40,756 nt of DNA from an uncultured Dialister sp. (GTDB lineage: Bacteria; Bacillota_C; Negativicutes; Veillonellales; Dialisteraceae). The notes below the pieces were generated by a model. That model saw nothing but the letters and a program-made list of their open reading frames with translations, was not told the origin of the DNA and searched no databases. Positions 7,356 through 16,081 of the stretch are shown here, in pieces; position 1 is the first letter of the stretch, and the number at the start of each line of letters is the position of its first letter. A program made the translations under genes and the position numbers. The DNA lies in the NCBI GenBank assembly GCA_900557365.1, contig UPXR01000008.1:1-40756 (forward strand), in the 5' to 3' direction.

Positions 7356-8051
7356 ATGAAAAAAGCAATTATATTGTCCAGCGGGGGCGTGGATTCCACG
7401 ACCTGTGTGTCCCTCGCTGTGGAACGGCTGGGAGCAGAGAATGTAGTCACTGCTTCTATTTTTTATGGACAGAAGCATAAGAAGGAAATCCTGGCGGCAC
7501 GGAAGGTGGCCGAATACTACCATGTGCGCCATTACGAATTCGACCTGTCCGCTATCTTTCAGTATTCCGACTGTTCCCTTCTGGAAGGAAGCAGTCAGGA
7601 AATCGTACACAAGAGTTATGAGGAGCAGATCCGGGAAAACGGGATCGGGAAGGTTTCCACCTATGTGCCTTTCCGGAACGGCCTCATGCTGAGCACAGCG
7701 GCTTCGTTGGCAGCCAGTCTTTTCGAGAATGAGGAGACGGATATCTACATCGGCGCCCATGCGGACGATGCGGCCGGTGATGCCTATGCGGACTGCAGCG
7801 AGCCTTTCCTGAAGGCCATGGGAGATGCCGTGGAAATCGGCACCTACGGAAAGGTGCATCTGGTATTTCCCTTTGCCAAGATGAACAAGGCCGGTGTGGT
7901 GGCGGAAGGACTTCGGCTGCATACGCCGTACGAGCTGACCTGGAGCTGCTATGAAGGCGGAGACAAGCCCTGCGGAACCTGCGGAACCTGTGTGGACCGG
8001 GCAAGAGCCTTTGCGGCCAACGGGGTGAAGGACCCGGCTTTGGAAAAATAG
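7356..8051 (+). CDS. queC: 7-cyano-7-deazaguanine (preQ0) synthase QueC
   Basis: QueC converts 7-carboxy-7-deazaguanine to preQ0 using ATP and ammonia, the last preQ0 step for queuosine in tRNA. The protein has 231 residues. The ATP-binding PP-loop SGGVDS is at residues 9-14. Four zinc cysteines lie at 198, 206, 209 and 212 (CxxxxxxxCxxCxxC), as in the family. FRNGLMLSTAAS and IGAHADDAAGDAYADC are further QueC signatures; the family more often has D-x-SGYPDC in the second, a modest variation. The ATG has GGAGG upstream. It is the first gene of the queC-queD-queE-folE operon, whose genes are 9 bases apart or closer, so the products are probably made together. Confidence 0.95.
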   Translation: MKKAIILSSGGVDSTTCVSLAVERLGAENVVTASIFYGQKHKKEILAARKVAEYYHVRHYEFDLSAIFQYSDCSLLEGSSQEIVHKSYEEQIRENGIGKVSTYVPFRNGLMLSTAASLAASLFENEETDIYIGAHADDAAGDAYADCSEPFLKAMGDAVEIGTYGKVHLVFPFAKMNKAGVVAEGLRLHTPYELTWSCYEGGDKPCGTCGTCVDRARAFAANGVKDPALEK

Positions 8052-8060
8052 GAGGATAAA

Positions 8061-8390
8061 ATGTATACCGTAACGAAAAGAATGGAGATTTCCGCAGCGC
8101 ACTGCCTGAAGCTGAATTACCGGAGCAAATGCGAGAATCTCCACGGCCATAACTGGATCATCACTGTGACGGTGCAGAGCGAAACTCTGGACGAAAACGG
8201 CATGGTGGTGGATTTCACGAAAATCAAGGATGTGGTGAACCGGTTCGATCATCATGTGATCAATGATGTCATCGGGGATCTGAATCCTACGGCGGAAAAT
8301 ATGGCGAAGTGGATCTGCGACCACATTCCGAACTGCGTCCGTGTGTCCGTACAGGAAACGGAAGGGAATATCGCGACCTATGAAAAATAA
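8061..8390 (+). CDS. queD: 6-carboxy-5,6,7,8-tetrahydropterin synthase QueD
   Basis: QueD turns 7,8-dihydroneopterin triphosphate into 6-carboxytetrahydropterin, the second step from GTP to preQ0. The protein has 109 residues, typical of the short bacterial form. The zinc histidines are His14 (SAAHC), His28 and His30 (LHGHN). Cys24 sits where the catalytic cysteine lies. FDHHVIND is the family's second conserved segment, and QETEGN near the C-terminus carries the catalytic Glu region. AGGAGG is placed before the ATG. The 3' end overlaps the queE start by eight bases, so translation is probably coupled. Confidence 0.95.
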   Translation: MYTVTKRMEISAAHCLKLNYRSKCENLHGHNWIITVTVQSETLDENGMVVDFTKIKDVVNRFDHHVINDVIGDLNPTAENMAKWICDHIPNCVRVSVQETEGNIATYEK

Positions 8391-9060
8391 TTATTCCTAT
8401 GATGACGGGCTTTTCCATGTGACGGAAATCTTCGACAGCATTGACGGAGAGGGCGTCCGGACGGGTCTGATGGCGGTTTTTGTCCGCCTGGCCGGCTGCA
8501 GCCTCCGGTGCAGCTACTGCGACACCGCTTACTCCCTGTCTCTTTCCGACACGAAGGAAGCACTGACCGAGGATGAGCTGCTCGAAAGGATCGGCCGCTA
8601 TCCCTGGAAGCGGGTGACGCTCACCGGCGGAGAGCCTCTGCTCCATCCCGTGCGCAGTCTTTGTGACAGGCTGGGAAAGGCAGGCTATGAGGTCAATATC
8701 GAGACGAACGGCGCGGTGCCCCTGTGGAAGGAGCGCCCGGCGGGAACGTTTTATACCATGGATTACAAGTGCAGCGGGAGCGGCATGAAGGACCGCATGC
8801 TTCTGTCCAATTTCTCCCTTCTGGAGAAGCAGGACGTGCTGAAGTTTGTCGTGTCCGACCGGACGGATCTGGAGGAAATGGAAGACATCGTGCGGCATTC
8901 CTTCGGAGAAAATCATCCCGCATTCTTTGTCAGTCCCGTATGGGGCAGAATCCGGCCGGAAGAGCTGGTGGAATTTATAAGAGAGAGGAAGCTTGCCGAT
9001 GTGCGGGTGCAGGTACAGCTGCACAAGATCATCTGGGCTCCCGACAGGAGAGGCGTATAA
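8383..9060 (+). CDS. queE: 7-carboxy-7-deazaguanine synthase QueE (radical SAM)
   Basis: QueE contracts the ring of 6-carboxytetrahydropterin to 7-carboxy-7-deazaguanine by radical SAM chemistry. The protein has 225 residues. The cluster cysteines are Cys40, Cys44 and Cys47 (CSLRCSYCDT), the standard CxxxCxxC. The substrate and SAM contacts FDSIDGEG and TLTGGEPL are present. The ATG at 8383 overlaps the queD stop. A longer frame from 8341 would run deep into queD and is rejected. No strong separate ribosome site is seen, which agrees with translational coupling to queD. It ends one base before the folE ATG. Confidence 0.95.
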   Translation, partial: KNNYSYDDGLFHVTEIFDSIDGEGVRTGLMAVFVRLAGCSLRCSYCDTAYSLSLSDTKEALTEDELLERIGRYPWKRVTLTGGEPLLHPVRSLCDRLGKAGYEVNIETNGAVPLWKERPAGTFYTMDYKCSGSGMKDRMLLSNFSLLEKQDVLKFVVSDRTDLEEMEDIVRHSFGENHPAFFVSPVWGRIRPEELVEFIRERKLADVRVQVQLHKIIWAPDRRGV

Positions 9061-9061
9061 T

Positions 9062-9625
9062 ATGGACATGGAAAAATTGGAGCAGGCAGCCCGCCTGATT
9101 ATCGAGGCGGTGGGAGACAATCCCGAAAGAGAGGGCCTGCAGGAGACGCCGCGCCGGTTTGCGGATATGATTGCAGAGCAGTTTGCCTATACCGGCGTGT
9201 CCAACGAGCAGATTGCGGAAGAATTCGAGAAGACCTTCGAGTCCCCGGAAAAGGACATGGTGGCGGTGCAGGATATTCCGATTTTCTCCCACTGCGAGCA
9301 CCATATTGCGCTTATGTACAATATGAAGGCTTCCGTAGGATACATTCCGAACGGACGGGTCATCGGACTTTCCAAGATTGCCCGTATTGCAGATGCGGTA
9401 TCCAAGCGCTTCCAGATCCAGGAACGGATCGGAAAGGATATCCTGGATGTGATGAAGCGGGTCACCCGTTCCGAGGATGTGATCGTTTTTGTCGAAGGAG
9501 AGCATTCCTGCATGACAGCCCGGGGAATCCGGAAGCCGGGGACACTGACCCGGACAATTGCCGCTTCGGGAATTTTCAAGGAAAGCAGCGAAGCCAGGAA
9601 AGAATTCCTGGAAATGATCCGATAA
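9062..9625 (+). CDS. folE: GTP cyclohydrolase I FolE
   Basis: FolE makes 7,8-dihydroneopterin triphosphate from GTP, the entry to both folate and preQ0. The protein has 187 residues. Zinc ligands are Cys78 and His81 (HCEHH) and Cys150 (EHSCMTARG). The substrate segment REGLQETPRR is near residues 23-32 and GYIPNGRVIGLSK follows the zinc site. AGGAGAGG precedes the ATG at 9062. The longer frame starting at 8993 would lie inside queE. The gene is the last of the queCDE operon and supplies the substrate of QueD, so the four genes cover GTP to preQ0 completely. Confidence 0.96.
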   Translation: MDMEKLEQAARLIIEAVGDNPEREGLQETPRRFADMIAEQFAYTGVSNEQIAEEFEKTFESPEKDMVAVQDIPIFSHCEHHIALMYNMKASVGYIPNGRVIGLSKIARIADAVSKRFQIQERIGKDILDVMKRVTRSEDVIVFVEGEHSCMTARGIRKPGTLTRTIAASGIFKESSEARKEFLEMIR

Positions 9626-9628
9626 GGG

Positions 9629-9680
9629 AAAAAGGCTGGGAAATGGGGAGTCCCTTTTCCGGCCTTTTGTTTTTTATTTT
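9629..9680 (+). terminator. Terminator after folE
   Basis: AAAAGGC (9630-9636) pairs with GCCTTTT (9662-9668), with an inner GGGA/TCCC stem, followed by a long T-rich tract. Confidence 0.85.
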
Positions 9681-9719
9681 TTATATTTTTTATTTATTTT
9701 TGCCCCTTTCTGCCTATGA

Positions 9720-9725
9720 TATAAT
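9720..9725 (+). promoter_or_regulatory. -10 element of the penicillin-binding protein gene
   Basis: A perfect TATAAT lies 40 bases before the ATG at 9766. The best -35 candidates upstream, in a T-rich tract, are poor, so only the -10 is called. Confidence 0.5.
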
Positions 9726-9765
9726 GAAAATAATGTATTAAATGATTTCCGGCAGGAGATGTATC

Positions 9766-11817
9766 ATGAAAAATTCCGAGATTTACCGCGAAAAACCGAA
9801 GAAATCTTTTCTGAAAAAGGTTTTTGTGTTTTTCATGGTGATTTTTCTTATAGCAGCTGCAGGTGCGGCTGCGGGATTTATGGTGTCCGTATCGGGGCGC
9901 CTTCCGGATGTAACGGCCAATATGGCGCCCAGTGCATCCTCGCAGATTTATGATGCCAAGGGAAGGCTGATCACCACGGTCCATGCGGAGGAAAACCGTA
10001 TCCCCGTTTCCATTTCGCAGGTTCCGCAGAATCTGCAGAATGCTTTCGTGGCCGCCGAGGATGTGCGTTTCTATGAGCATCACGGCGTGGACCCGCGGGG
10101 GATTCTCCGTGCAGTCTGGAACAATGTGATTACCCACAATGCGACCGGACAGGGCGGGTCCACCATCACTCAGCAGCTGGCCCGGAATGCGTTCCTGACC
10201 CAGGAGCAGACCCTGAAGCGCAAGCTCCTGGAAGTCGTGCTGGCGTTTGAAATCGAAAGCAAATATACGAAGCAGCAGATCCTGGAAATGTATATGAATC
10301 AGATTTATTTCGGTCAGGGCGCCTACGGCATCCAGACCGCATCCCGGATTTATTTCGGAAAAGATGTAAAGGATCTGAATCTGGCACAGTGTGCCCTGCT
10401 GGCAGGGCTGCCGAACAGCCCGAATTATTATTCGCCTTTCCGCAGCGTAGAGGCTGCCAAGTACCGTCAGGGCATTGTCCTGGATCAGATGGCGAAGTAC
10501 GGATACATTACGGAAGCGGAAGCCAGGGAGGCCAAGGCAGCGGATCTTCAGCTGGCCAAGCCGAAGCCCGCCGGCGGAACAAACAGCACGGCATCCTATT
10601 TCATCAACTATGTCATCCAGACACTGTCCGACAAGTATGATTCCGATTCGATTTACAAGGAAGGACTGCAGGTCTATACCACACTGGACCTGGATATGCA
10701 GGAAAAAGCTGAAAAGGCCATCGCAGCAGATCTTCCGCAGGGCAGTAAGGATTCCAAGGGACTGACGCAGCCGCAGGGCGCGCTGATTTCCCTGGAAGTC
10801 GGAACGGGCTATATCCGTGCCATGGTCGGCGGCCGCGGAGAAGACCATTTCAACCGCGCCGTACAGATGACCCGCCAGCCCGGCTCTTCCTTCAAGCCTT
10901 TCGTGTATGCGGCGGCATTTGAGAACAAATTCAGCCCGGGCGATCTGATTTCCAATGAGAAGAAGACCTATGCCGGCGGCTGGACACCGAAGAATTACGA
11001 AGGAACGTCCGGCGGCAAGGTTACACTGGAACAGGCGCTGGTGAATTCCATGAATATTCCGACCATTGATCTGGCCAACCGTGTGGGCATGAGCAAGGTG
11101 CTGAATCTGGCGGAAGCCTGCGGGATTACGACCCTGGTAAAGGACGGTCCGCAGAATGATAATAACCTGGCAGCTTCTATCGGCGGTCTGACCAACGGGG
11201 TTACCCTGTATGATATGGCTACGGCATACAGTGTATTTGCCAATGACGGAAATCTGGTAAAGCCTACGGCCATCCTGAAGGTAGTGGACCGGAACGGCAA
11301 TGTGCTGGAGGATCATTCCACAAAGCCGGAAAGCAAGCGGGTTATTGATGAAGATGCCGTATACAAGCTGAATGCTCTCCTGGAAGAGGTTATTTCCCGG
11401 GGCACCGGCGGAAATGCAGCGATCGGACGGCCTGCGGCAGGCAAGACCGGTACGACCGATGATGAACATGATGCGTGGTTTGTCGGCTATACACCGGATC
11501 TGGTCACCGCAGTATGGATCGGCGATGATACAAATACCAATGCGGGATATACCGGCGGCACGGTACCGGCAGCCATCTGGAGAGATTTCATGAGCAGTGC
11601 TCTGTCGGGCTATCGGGTGAAGGACTTCAATGTTCCGGAATCCATCCGCAGTCAGCTGGCGGCGGCCCGTGAGGCAGCGGCCAAGAAGGCGGCGGAAGAC
11701 AAGAAGAAAGCGGAAGAGGAGAAAAAGAAGAAGGAAGATTCCAAATCCGCAGGGAGCAAGCTCCTGGACAAGATTACAGGCAAGACGGCCGCAGATACGG
11801 GAAAGGACGGCAAGTAA
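9766..11817 (+). CDS. Class A penicillin-binding protein (PBP1A type)
   Basis: A bifunctional peptidoglycan synthase of 683 residues: it polymerises lipid II and cross-links the strands in the periplasm. The domains are a short cytoplasmic N-terminus, one membrane anchor (about 19-43), a family 51 glycosyltransferase domain with catalytic Glu98 in EDVRFYEHHGVD and the GQGGSTITQQLARN motif, then a transpeptidase. The transpeptidase has the nucleophile Ser374 in SSFK, an SMN motif and KTGTT. The tail is a Lys/Glu/Ala-rich low-complexity segment of about 50 residues. The ATG at 9766 is chosen because GCAGGAG lies 8 bases before it; an ATG at 9742 in frame lacks a site. It is a single-gene unit with a terminator behind. 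Confidence 0.93.
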   Translation: MKNSEIYREKPKKSFLKKVFVFFMVIFLIAAAGAAAGFMVSVSGRLPDVTANMAPSASSQIYDAKGRLITTVHAEENRIPVSISQVPQNLQNAFVAAEDVRFYEHHGVDPRGILRAVWNNVITHNATGQGGSTITQQLARNAFLTQEQTLKRKLLEVVLAFEIESKYTKQQILEMYMNQIYFGQGAYGIQTASRIYFGKDVKDLNLAQCALLAGLPNSPNYYSPFRSVEAAKYRQGIVLDQMAKYGYITEAEAREAKAADLQLAKPKPAGGTNSTASYFINYVIQTLSDKYDSDSIYKEGLQVYTTLDLDMQEKAEKAIAADLPQGSKDSKGLTQPQGALISLEVGTGYIRAMVGGRGEDHFNRAVQMTRQPGSSFKPFVYAAAFENKFSPGDLISNEKKTYAGGWTPKNYEGTSGGKVTLEQALVNSMNIPTIDLANRVGMSKVLNLAEACGITTLVKDGPQNDNNLAASIGGLTNGVTLYDMATAYSVFANDGNLVKPTAILKVVDRNGNVLEDHSTKPESKRVIDEDAVYKLNALLEEVISRGTGGNAAIGRPAAGKTGTTDDEHDAWFVGYTPDLVTAVWIGDDTNTNAGYTGGTVPAAIWRDFMSSALSGYRVKDFNVPESIRSQLAAAREAAAKKAAEDKKKAEEEKKKKEDSKSAGSKLLDKITGKTAADTGKDGK

Positions 11818-11831
11818 TTCTCCCTTGAAGA

Positions 11832-11880
11832 GAAAAACCGGGAAACCGATTTCATGCAGATTTCGGTTTTCCGGTTTTTG
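11832..11880 (+). terminator. Terminator after the penicillin-binding protein gene
   Basis: AAAAACCGG (11833-11841) pairs with CCGGTTTTT (11871-11879), with an inner AAACCGA/TTTCGGTTT stem, ending in T residues. Confidence 0.88.
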
Positions 11881-11966
11881 TGTGGAAAAATGGGAGAAAA
11901 AATGAAAAATCAGACAGAGCTGTTCCGGCGGAAAGTCTTTCCGGGCGGTGTCCGGAGGCAGCCCGC

Positions 11967-11992
11967 AAAAAAAGGCAGGAAAGCTCCTGCCC
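11967..11992 (-). terminator. Minus-strand terminator after the amidotransferase-like gene
   Basis: Read on the minus strand, GGCAGG pairs with CCTGCC (11991-11986 with 11979-11974) and is followed by seven T residues. It lies 49 bases past the stop at 12041. Confidence 0.85.
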
Positions 11993-12040
11993 GGGAAAAT
12001 TCCGGATTTGCCTGCCGGAAGGAACAGCGGGGTTTCCGTA

Positions 12041-12772
12041 TTACGGTTTCATATGCCGGCGGACGCGGTCTGCAAAGGAACGGAAGAGCGGGTCCATGAG
12101 GGAGGGCTCCATATTTTCCGGATGCCACTGGACGGCGCGGATCAGGTCGCTGTCCCGGCTTTCATAGGCTTCGATGATGCCGTCTGCCGCACGGGCTGCG
12201 GGGAGAAGTTCCTCTGCCAGGCGCTTGATGCCCTCCTTATGGCGGGAATTGACATAGAAGGATTCTCCCAGAAGCTGCCGGAGCGCAGAATCCTCTGCAA
12301 TATCGATCCGGTGGGTGGCAATATTTCCGGGAGCCTTCTGCATATGCTGGATGAAGGCGCCGGAATCCTGGACGCTCATATCCTGCCAGAGCGTGCCGCC
12401 GAGGGCAACATTGAGGATCTGGAATCCCCGGCAGATGCCGAGCATGGGCTTTCCTGCTTTCCGGCAGGCCCGGATGAGGGAAAGCTCGAAGCGGTCCCGC
12501 TTGTCATAGGTGGGGCCGATGCACCAGAGGGGCTCTTCGCCGTAAAAGCGGGGTGTCGGATTGGGGCCGCCGGGGAGGAGGAGCCCGTCAAAGAGGGGAA
12601 GCAGCTCTTCTGCTTCTGCATATTCCGTATAGGGGAGGACGACGGGAATCATCCCGTTCCGTCCCAGTGCGTCCATCAGCGGGCGGGGCGCATAGTCTGC
12701 TTTCTGCTGGTTGATGGCTTTCATGTCGGTCAGCAGCGTATCCGCCGTGACGGCAATGATCGGTTTTCTCAT
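12041..12772 (-). CDS. Gamma-glutamyl-gamma-aminobutyrate hydrolase-like protein (peptidase C26)
   Basis: A class I glutamine amidotransferase fold of 243 residues. The nucleophile elbow is GICRGFQILN, followed by the GGTLWQD loop typical of PuuD-type enzymes. The catalytic His-Glu pair is in VQWHPE near the C-terminus. Known relatives hydrolyse gamma-glutamyl amides such as gamma-Glu-GABA or take part in folate polyglutamate turnover; substrate choice cannot be read from sequence. The ATG at 12772 follows GCAGGA at good spacing. The open frame extends to 12925, but the added 51 residues would cover the promoter, so they are left out. The gene is a single unit divergent from wecA. Confidence 0.88.
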   Translation of the reverse strand: MRKPIIAVTADTLLTDMKAINQQKADYAPRPLMDALGRNGMIPVVLPYTEYAEAEELLPLFDGLLLPGGPNPTPRFYGEEPLWCIGPTYDKRDRFELSLIRACRKAGKPMLGICRGFQILNVALGGTLWQDMSVQDSGAFIQHMQKAPGNIATHRIDIAEDSALRQLLGESFYVNSRHKEGIKRLAEELLPAARAADGIIEAYESRDSDLIRAVQWHPENMEPSLMDPLFRSFADRVRRHMKP

Positions 12773-12802
12773 AGTATTTCCTGCCTTTCGTGGTTTTTCT
12801 CT

Positions 12803-12831
12803 ATTGTAAGACATGAAAGGAAGACGGACAA
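12803..12831 (-). promoter_or_regulatory. Promoter of the amidotransferase-like gene
   Basis: On the minus strand TTGTCC (12831-12826) and TACAAT (12808-12803) are 17 bases apart, about 30 bases before the ATG. This supports the shorter start at 12772. Confidence 0.72.
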
Positions 12832-13013
12832 TATTTCTGACAGATGCAGGGGACGGTCTGCGAATGGGAATGATTTCCGGAAGCGGATTGGCCGGGCCGG
12901 AACGTCTCTTCCCGGAAAGGCGCATTTTCCCGGCGGTTTTTCCCTATTCAATCTCCTTGTGCGTTGTGATAGAATAAATCTGAAATCATGTCTTTTTCAG
13001 GGAGGTGTATGCC

Positions 13014-14084
13014 GTGTTCGCTTATGCGTTCACGTTTTTGACGGCACTGGCGGTAACGTTCGTACTGACGCCGGCTGTAAAGAAATTGGCCATACGGATC
13101 GGTGCGGTGGACAAGCCGGATGCGCGGAAGGTTCATCACGGACTGATTCCCCGTCTGGGCGGACTGGCAATCTATGCAGGCTTCATGGCTTCTTCCGCAG
13201 CAACCATCGGTTTTACCTATGAGATGATCGGTGTCATGGCGGGAGCAACATTCCTTGTGCTGGTGGGAATTGCAGATGATGTCATTTCCCTTCCTGCCAA
13301 GGTCAAGCTTCTGGGACAGATCATTGCGGCAGCCATTCCTGTGGTCATTTTCAATATCAATGTGGAGTGGGTCGTCATCCCCGGTATGGATATTATTTAT
13401 CTGCCGGAATTCATTTCGCTGCCGCTTACGATTTTCTGGATTATCGGCTTCATCAATACGGTCAATCTCATCGACGGTCTGGACGGACTGGCCGCAGGGA
13501 TTGCCACCATTGCATCCTTTGCCATTGCGCTGCTGGCCTTTCAGATGGGACAGTGGGTTTCCGCAGCGGCCATGGTAGCCATGGCGGGAGCCTGTCTGGC
13601 ATTCCTGCAGTATAACTTCAACCCGGCGAAGATCTTTATGGGGGATACAGGCTCCATGTTCCTCGGGTACATCATTTCCGCCGTGTCGGTCATGGGAAAC
13701 ATGAAAACCGCTGCGGCGGCGATTCTCATCGTTCCGCTGATTGCTCTCGCGGTGCCGATCACCGATACAATCCTGGCCATCGTGCGGCGGAAATCCTCGG
13801 GCGTTCCCATTTTTTCGCCGGATAAGAATCATCTGCATCACCGCCTCCTGGCAAAGGGGCTGAGTCAGAAGCAGGTCGTTCTTGTCATGTATGCGCTGAC
13901 GGCATTCTTTTCCTGTGTGGCGCTGCTCATCATCCATCTGCGGATGATTCCCGGGCTGCTCATCACAGCGGCGGCGCTGGTTCTTTTCATTCTCTGGGCA
14001 AGGAAGCTCGGGGTTATGGAGGAAATCGTTCCTTCTCCCTATCAGCTGGAACAGCAGGAAAAGAAAAAGAAGAAAGAAAAATAA
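13014..14084 (+). CDS. wecA: Undecaprenyl-phosphate GlcNAc-1-phosphate transferase (WecA/TagO family)
   Basis: An integral membrane enzyme that links a UDP-sugar phosphate, usually GlcNAc-1-P, to undecaprenyl phosphate to start surface polysaccharide synthesis. The protein has 356 residues with about ten or eleven membrane segments. Family motifs: KPDARKVHHGLIPRLGG near the start, the metal-binding GIADDV, NTVNLIDGLDGLA, the FMGDTGSMFLG loop and HLHHRL in the last cytoplasmic loop. The C-terminus is a lysine-rich tail. A GTG at 13014 is preferred because GGGAGG lies 8 bases upstream; a GTG at 13005 is within that site. It is followed by wecB, so the pair probably feeds an O-antigen or enterobacterial-common-antigen-like polymer. 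Confidence 0.92.
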   Translation: MFAYAFTFLTALAVTFVLTPAVKKLAIRIGAVDKPDARKVHHGLIPRLGGLAIYAGFMASSAATIGFTYEMIGVMAGATFLVLVGIADDVISLPAKVKLLGQIIAAAIPVVIFNINVEWVVIPGMDIIYLPEFISLPLTIFWIIGFINTVNLIDGLDGLAAGIATIASFAIALLAFQMGQWVSAAAMVAMAGACLAFLQYNFNPAKIFMGDTGSMFLGYIISAVSVMGNMKTAAAAILIVPLIALAVPITDTILAIVRRKSSGVPIFSPDKNHLHHRLLAKGLSQKQVVLVMYALTAFFSCVALLIIHLRMIPGLLITAAALVLFILWARKLGVMEEIVPSPYQLEQQEKKKKKEK

Positions 14085-14151
14085 CGGAATCGGCAGTCGG
14101 TCCGGAGGCCGCTTTCAGGTGCGGCCCGTATTTCCATAAAAGAGGTAGTTT

Positions 14152-15300
14152 ATGATAAAAGTAATGACCATTTTCGGCACAAGACCGGAAGCCATCAAGA
14201 TGGCACCTGTGGTGCAGGAGCTGCTGCGCCATCCCGAATTCGATACGAAGGTATGTCTCACGGCACAGCACCGGGAGATGCTGGATCAGGTCGTCGGCCT
14301 GTTCGGCCTTCCCGTGGATTATGACCTGGACATCATGAAAAACGGGCAGACGCTCTATGATATCACCGAACGCGTCCTTCACGGCCTGCGGGAAGTGCTG
14401 GAAAAGGAAAGACCGGATTACGTTCTGGTTCACGGCGATACAACCACCACCTTCACGGCGGCGCTGGCAGCATTCTATGCCCAGATCAAGGTGGCCCATG
14501 TGGAAGCGGGGCTCCGCACGGGAAATCTGCTTTCCCCCTGGCCGGAGGAAGCCAACCGGCAGCTGACGGGCGTCCTGGCCAATCTTCACTTTGCGCCTAC
14601 GGAAACGGCCCGGCAGAATCTGCTGAAGGAAAATAAAAAGGATGAAAATATTTTCGTAACCGGCAATACGGTCATTGATGCTCTGCTGGCTACGGTCAAG
14701 CCGGACTACCGGTTCGCCGACAGCGAAATCGAAGCGATTGAGGAACATAAGAGAGTCATTCTGGTAACGACCCACCGGAGAGAAAATCTGGGAGAACCGA
14801 TGCGCCATGTATACCGGGCCATCCGCCGTCTGACGGAAGCACTGCCCGATACGGAAGTGGTATTCCCGGTTCATAAGAATCCGAAAGTGCGCCAGGTCGT
14901 CAATGAAGAGCTGGCAGGCCGTCCGGGCATCCATCTGGTGGATCCCATGGAATATGAACCTTTTACCAATCTGATGGCCCGGTCGGCGATCGTCCTCACC
15001 GATTCCGGCGGAATTCAGGAAGAGGCACCGGCTCTGGGCAAGCCTGTCCTGGTCCTGCGGGATACCACGGAAAGACCGGAGGCTGTGGAAGCCGGTACGG
15101 TCAAGCTGGTCGGCACCGATGAGGAAACGGTTTTCGAGACGGCATACCGGCTCCTGACCGACGAAAAAGCGTACAGAGCCATGGCGGAAGCGGTCAATCC
15201 CTACGGGGACGGCAAGGCTTCTGCCCGCATTGCGGAAGCCCTGCTCTATGCGGAACATCTCCGCACGGAAAAACCGTCCCGATTTATTGCGGGAAAATAA
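14152..15300 (+). CDS. wecB: UDP-N-acetylglucosamine 2-epimerase (non-hydrolysing)
   Basis: The enzyme interconverts UDP-GlcNAc and UDP-ManNAc in the cytoplasm. The protein has 382 residues, the normal length, of the GT-B fold. Conserved stretches are TIFGTRPEAIKMAPV, the AQHREMLDQV loop, VHGDTTTTF, VEAGLRTG, TTHRRENLG and TDSGGIQEEAP with VLRDTTERPE, which bind the nucleotide sugar. AGAGGT precedes the ATG. It lies 67 bases after wecA; this gap has a GGCCGC/GCGGCC inverted repeat (about 14123-14142) without a T-tract, so readthrough is likely. UDP-ManNAc would serve polysaccharide built on the lipid carrier loaded by WecA. Confidence 0.95.
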   Translation: MIKVMTIFGTRPEAIKMAPVVQELLRHPEFDTKVCLTAQHREMLDQVVGLFGLPVDYDLDIMKNGQTLYDITERVLHGLREVLEKERPDYVLVHGDTTTTFTAALAAFYAQIKVAHVEAGLRTGNLLSPWPEEANRQLTGVLANLHFAPTETARQNLLKENKKDENIFVTGNTVIDALLATVKPDYRFADSEIEAIEEHKRVILVTTHRRENLGEPMRHVYRAIRRLTEALPDTEVVFPVHKNPKVRQVVNEELAGRPGIHLVDPMEYEPFTNLMARSAIVLTDSGGIQEEAPALGKPVLVLRDTTERPEAVEAGTVKLVGTDEETVFETAYRLLTDEKAYRAMAEAVNPYGDGKASARIAEALLYAEHLRTEKPSRFIAGK

Positions 15301-15328
15301 ATGATTTATAGCCAAGTAAGAAATAGTA

Positions 15329-15337
15329 TGATATACT
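15329..15337 (+). promoter_or_regulatory. Extended -10 promoter of the ATP synthase operon
   Basis: TGATATACT (15329-15337) is an extended -10 element 78 bases before the first atp gene; the -35 region is weak. No terminator is visible between wecB and this site. Confidence 0.6.
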
Positions 15338-15414
15338 GAAACAGTATAAAAGCATTTCAAACTCATTTAGCGCGCCTGTTTTTTGACAGCTCCTTCAGGG
15401 GAGGAGGGAGCCTG

Positions 15415-15648
15415 ATGAAGCAAGAGGAAAAGAAGGAAACCAAAAAAGATGACTTCCGTCCGCTTCACAGCATTGCCGTTGCTTCCGGTGCGGGGATCAC
15501 GCTGATCGTATCCATCGGGGTCGGCATGTGGCTGGGCCTTCGGGCTGATGAGTTTCTGGGGACCTCGCCGTTCGGCGTGATCATCTTCTCCATATTGGGA
15601 GGAGCCTCCGGCGTCTGGTCCGTGATTAAACAAATACTAGGAAAGTAA
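15415..15648 (+). CDS. atpZ: AtpZ/AtpI-like small ATP synthase accessory protein
   Basis: A membrane protein of 77 residues with two hydrophobic segments (about 20-41 and 47-72) after a charged, lysine-rich N-terminus. The pattern GAGITLIVSIGVGMWLG, then FGVIIFSILGGASG, matches the AtpZ/AtpI family encoded at the head of many ATP synthase operons. Members have been linked to c-ring assembly or divalent cation movement. GGAGGAGGGAG lies before the ATG. The following gene starts 10 bases after the stop, consistent with an operon. The symbol is assigned by position and size. Confidence 0.75.
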   Translation: MKQEEKKETKKDDFRPLHSIAVASGAGITLIVSIGVGMWLGLRADEFLGTSPFGVIIFSILGGASGVWSVIKQILGK

Positions 15649-15658
15649 AAGAAACTTT

Positions 15659-16042
15659 ATGAAATTCGACGTTGCATTCCCGAATTATGCGGTCCGTATG
15701 AACCGGTTCATTCTGGCGGGCTGCGCATTGGGGGCGGTCTTCCTGTTTGCCTGGAGGGACGCATCTTTTGCCATGGGCTGGGTCCTCGGCTGTCTTTTTC
15801 ACGTCCTTTTCATGAAGTTTCTTCTCGTTAAATACAGGCAATGGGAGAAAGCAAAGAAGGATGCAGCCTTCATGGGACAGCACCTTTTTCTGTTTACTAC
15901 CGCAAGGTTCATTCTGGAAATCCTGTTGTGTGTGGCAGTGGTACTTACCCAATGGGTAAATATCATGACCTTTTTAGCCGGCTTACTTATACTGCCTGCC
16001 ATATCCGTAACGGATCGGCTTGCCAGTTTAATTAAGGAATAA
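15659..16042 (+). CDS. atpI: ATP synthase subunit I
   Basis: A membrane protein of 127 residues with four hydrophobic segments, at the place where atpI usually stands before atpB. FTTARFILEILLC with an arginine in the third segment is like that of Firmicutes AtpI proteins, which help assemble the c-ring. Sequence conservation in this family is low, so the call rests on topology and position. The ribosome site (GGAAAG, then an AAAGAAA tract) is modest. The start ATG spans 15659-15661. Confidence 0.78.
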   Translation: MKFDVAFPNYAVRMNRFILAGCALGAVFLFAWRDASFAMGWVLGCLFHVLFMKFLLVKYRQWEKAKKDAAFMGQHLFLFTTARFILEILLCVAVVLTQWVNIMTFLAGLLILPAISVTDRLASLIKE

Positions 16043-16081
16043 CTTTTCTTGACATCCATGTAAGAGAGAGGGGGTGAGATT

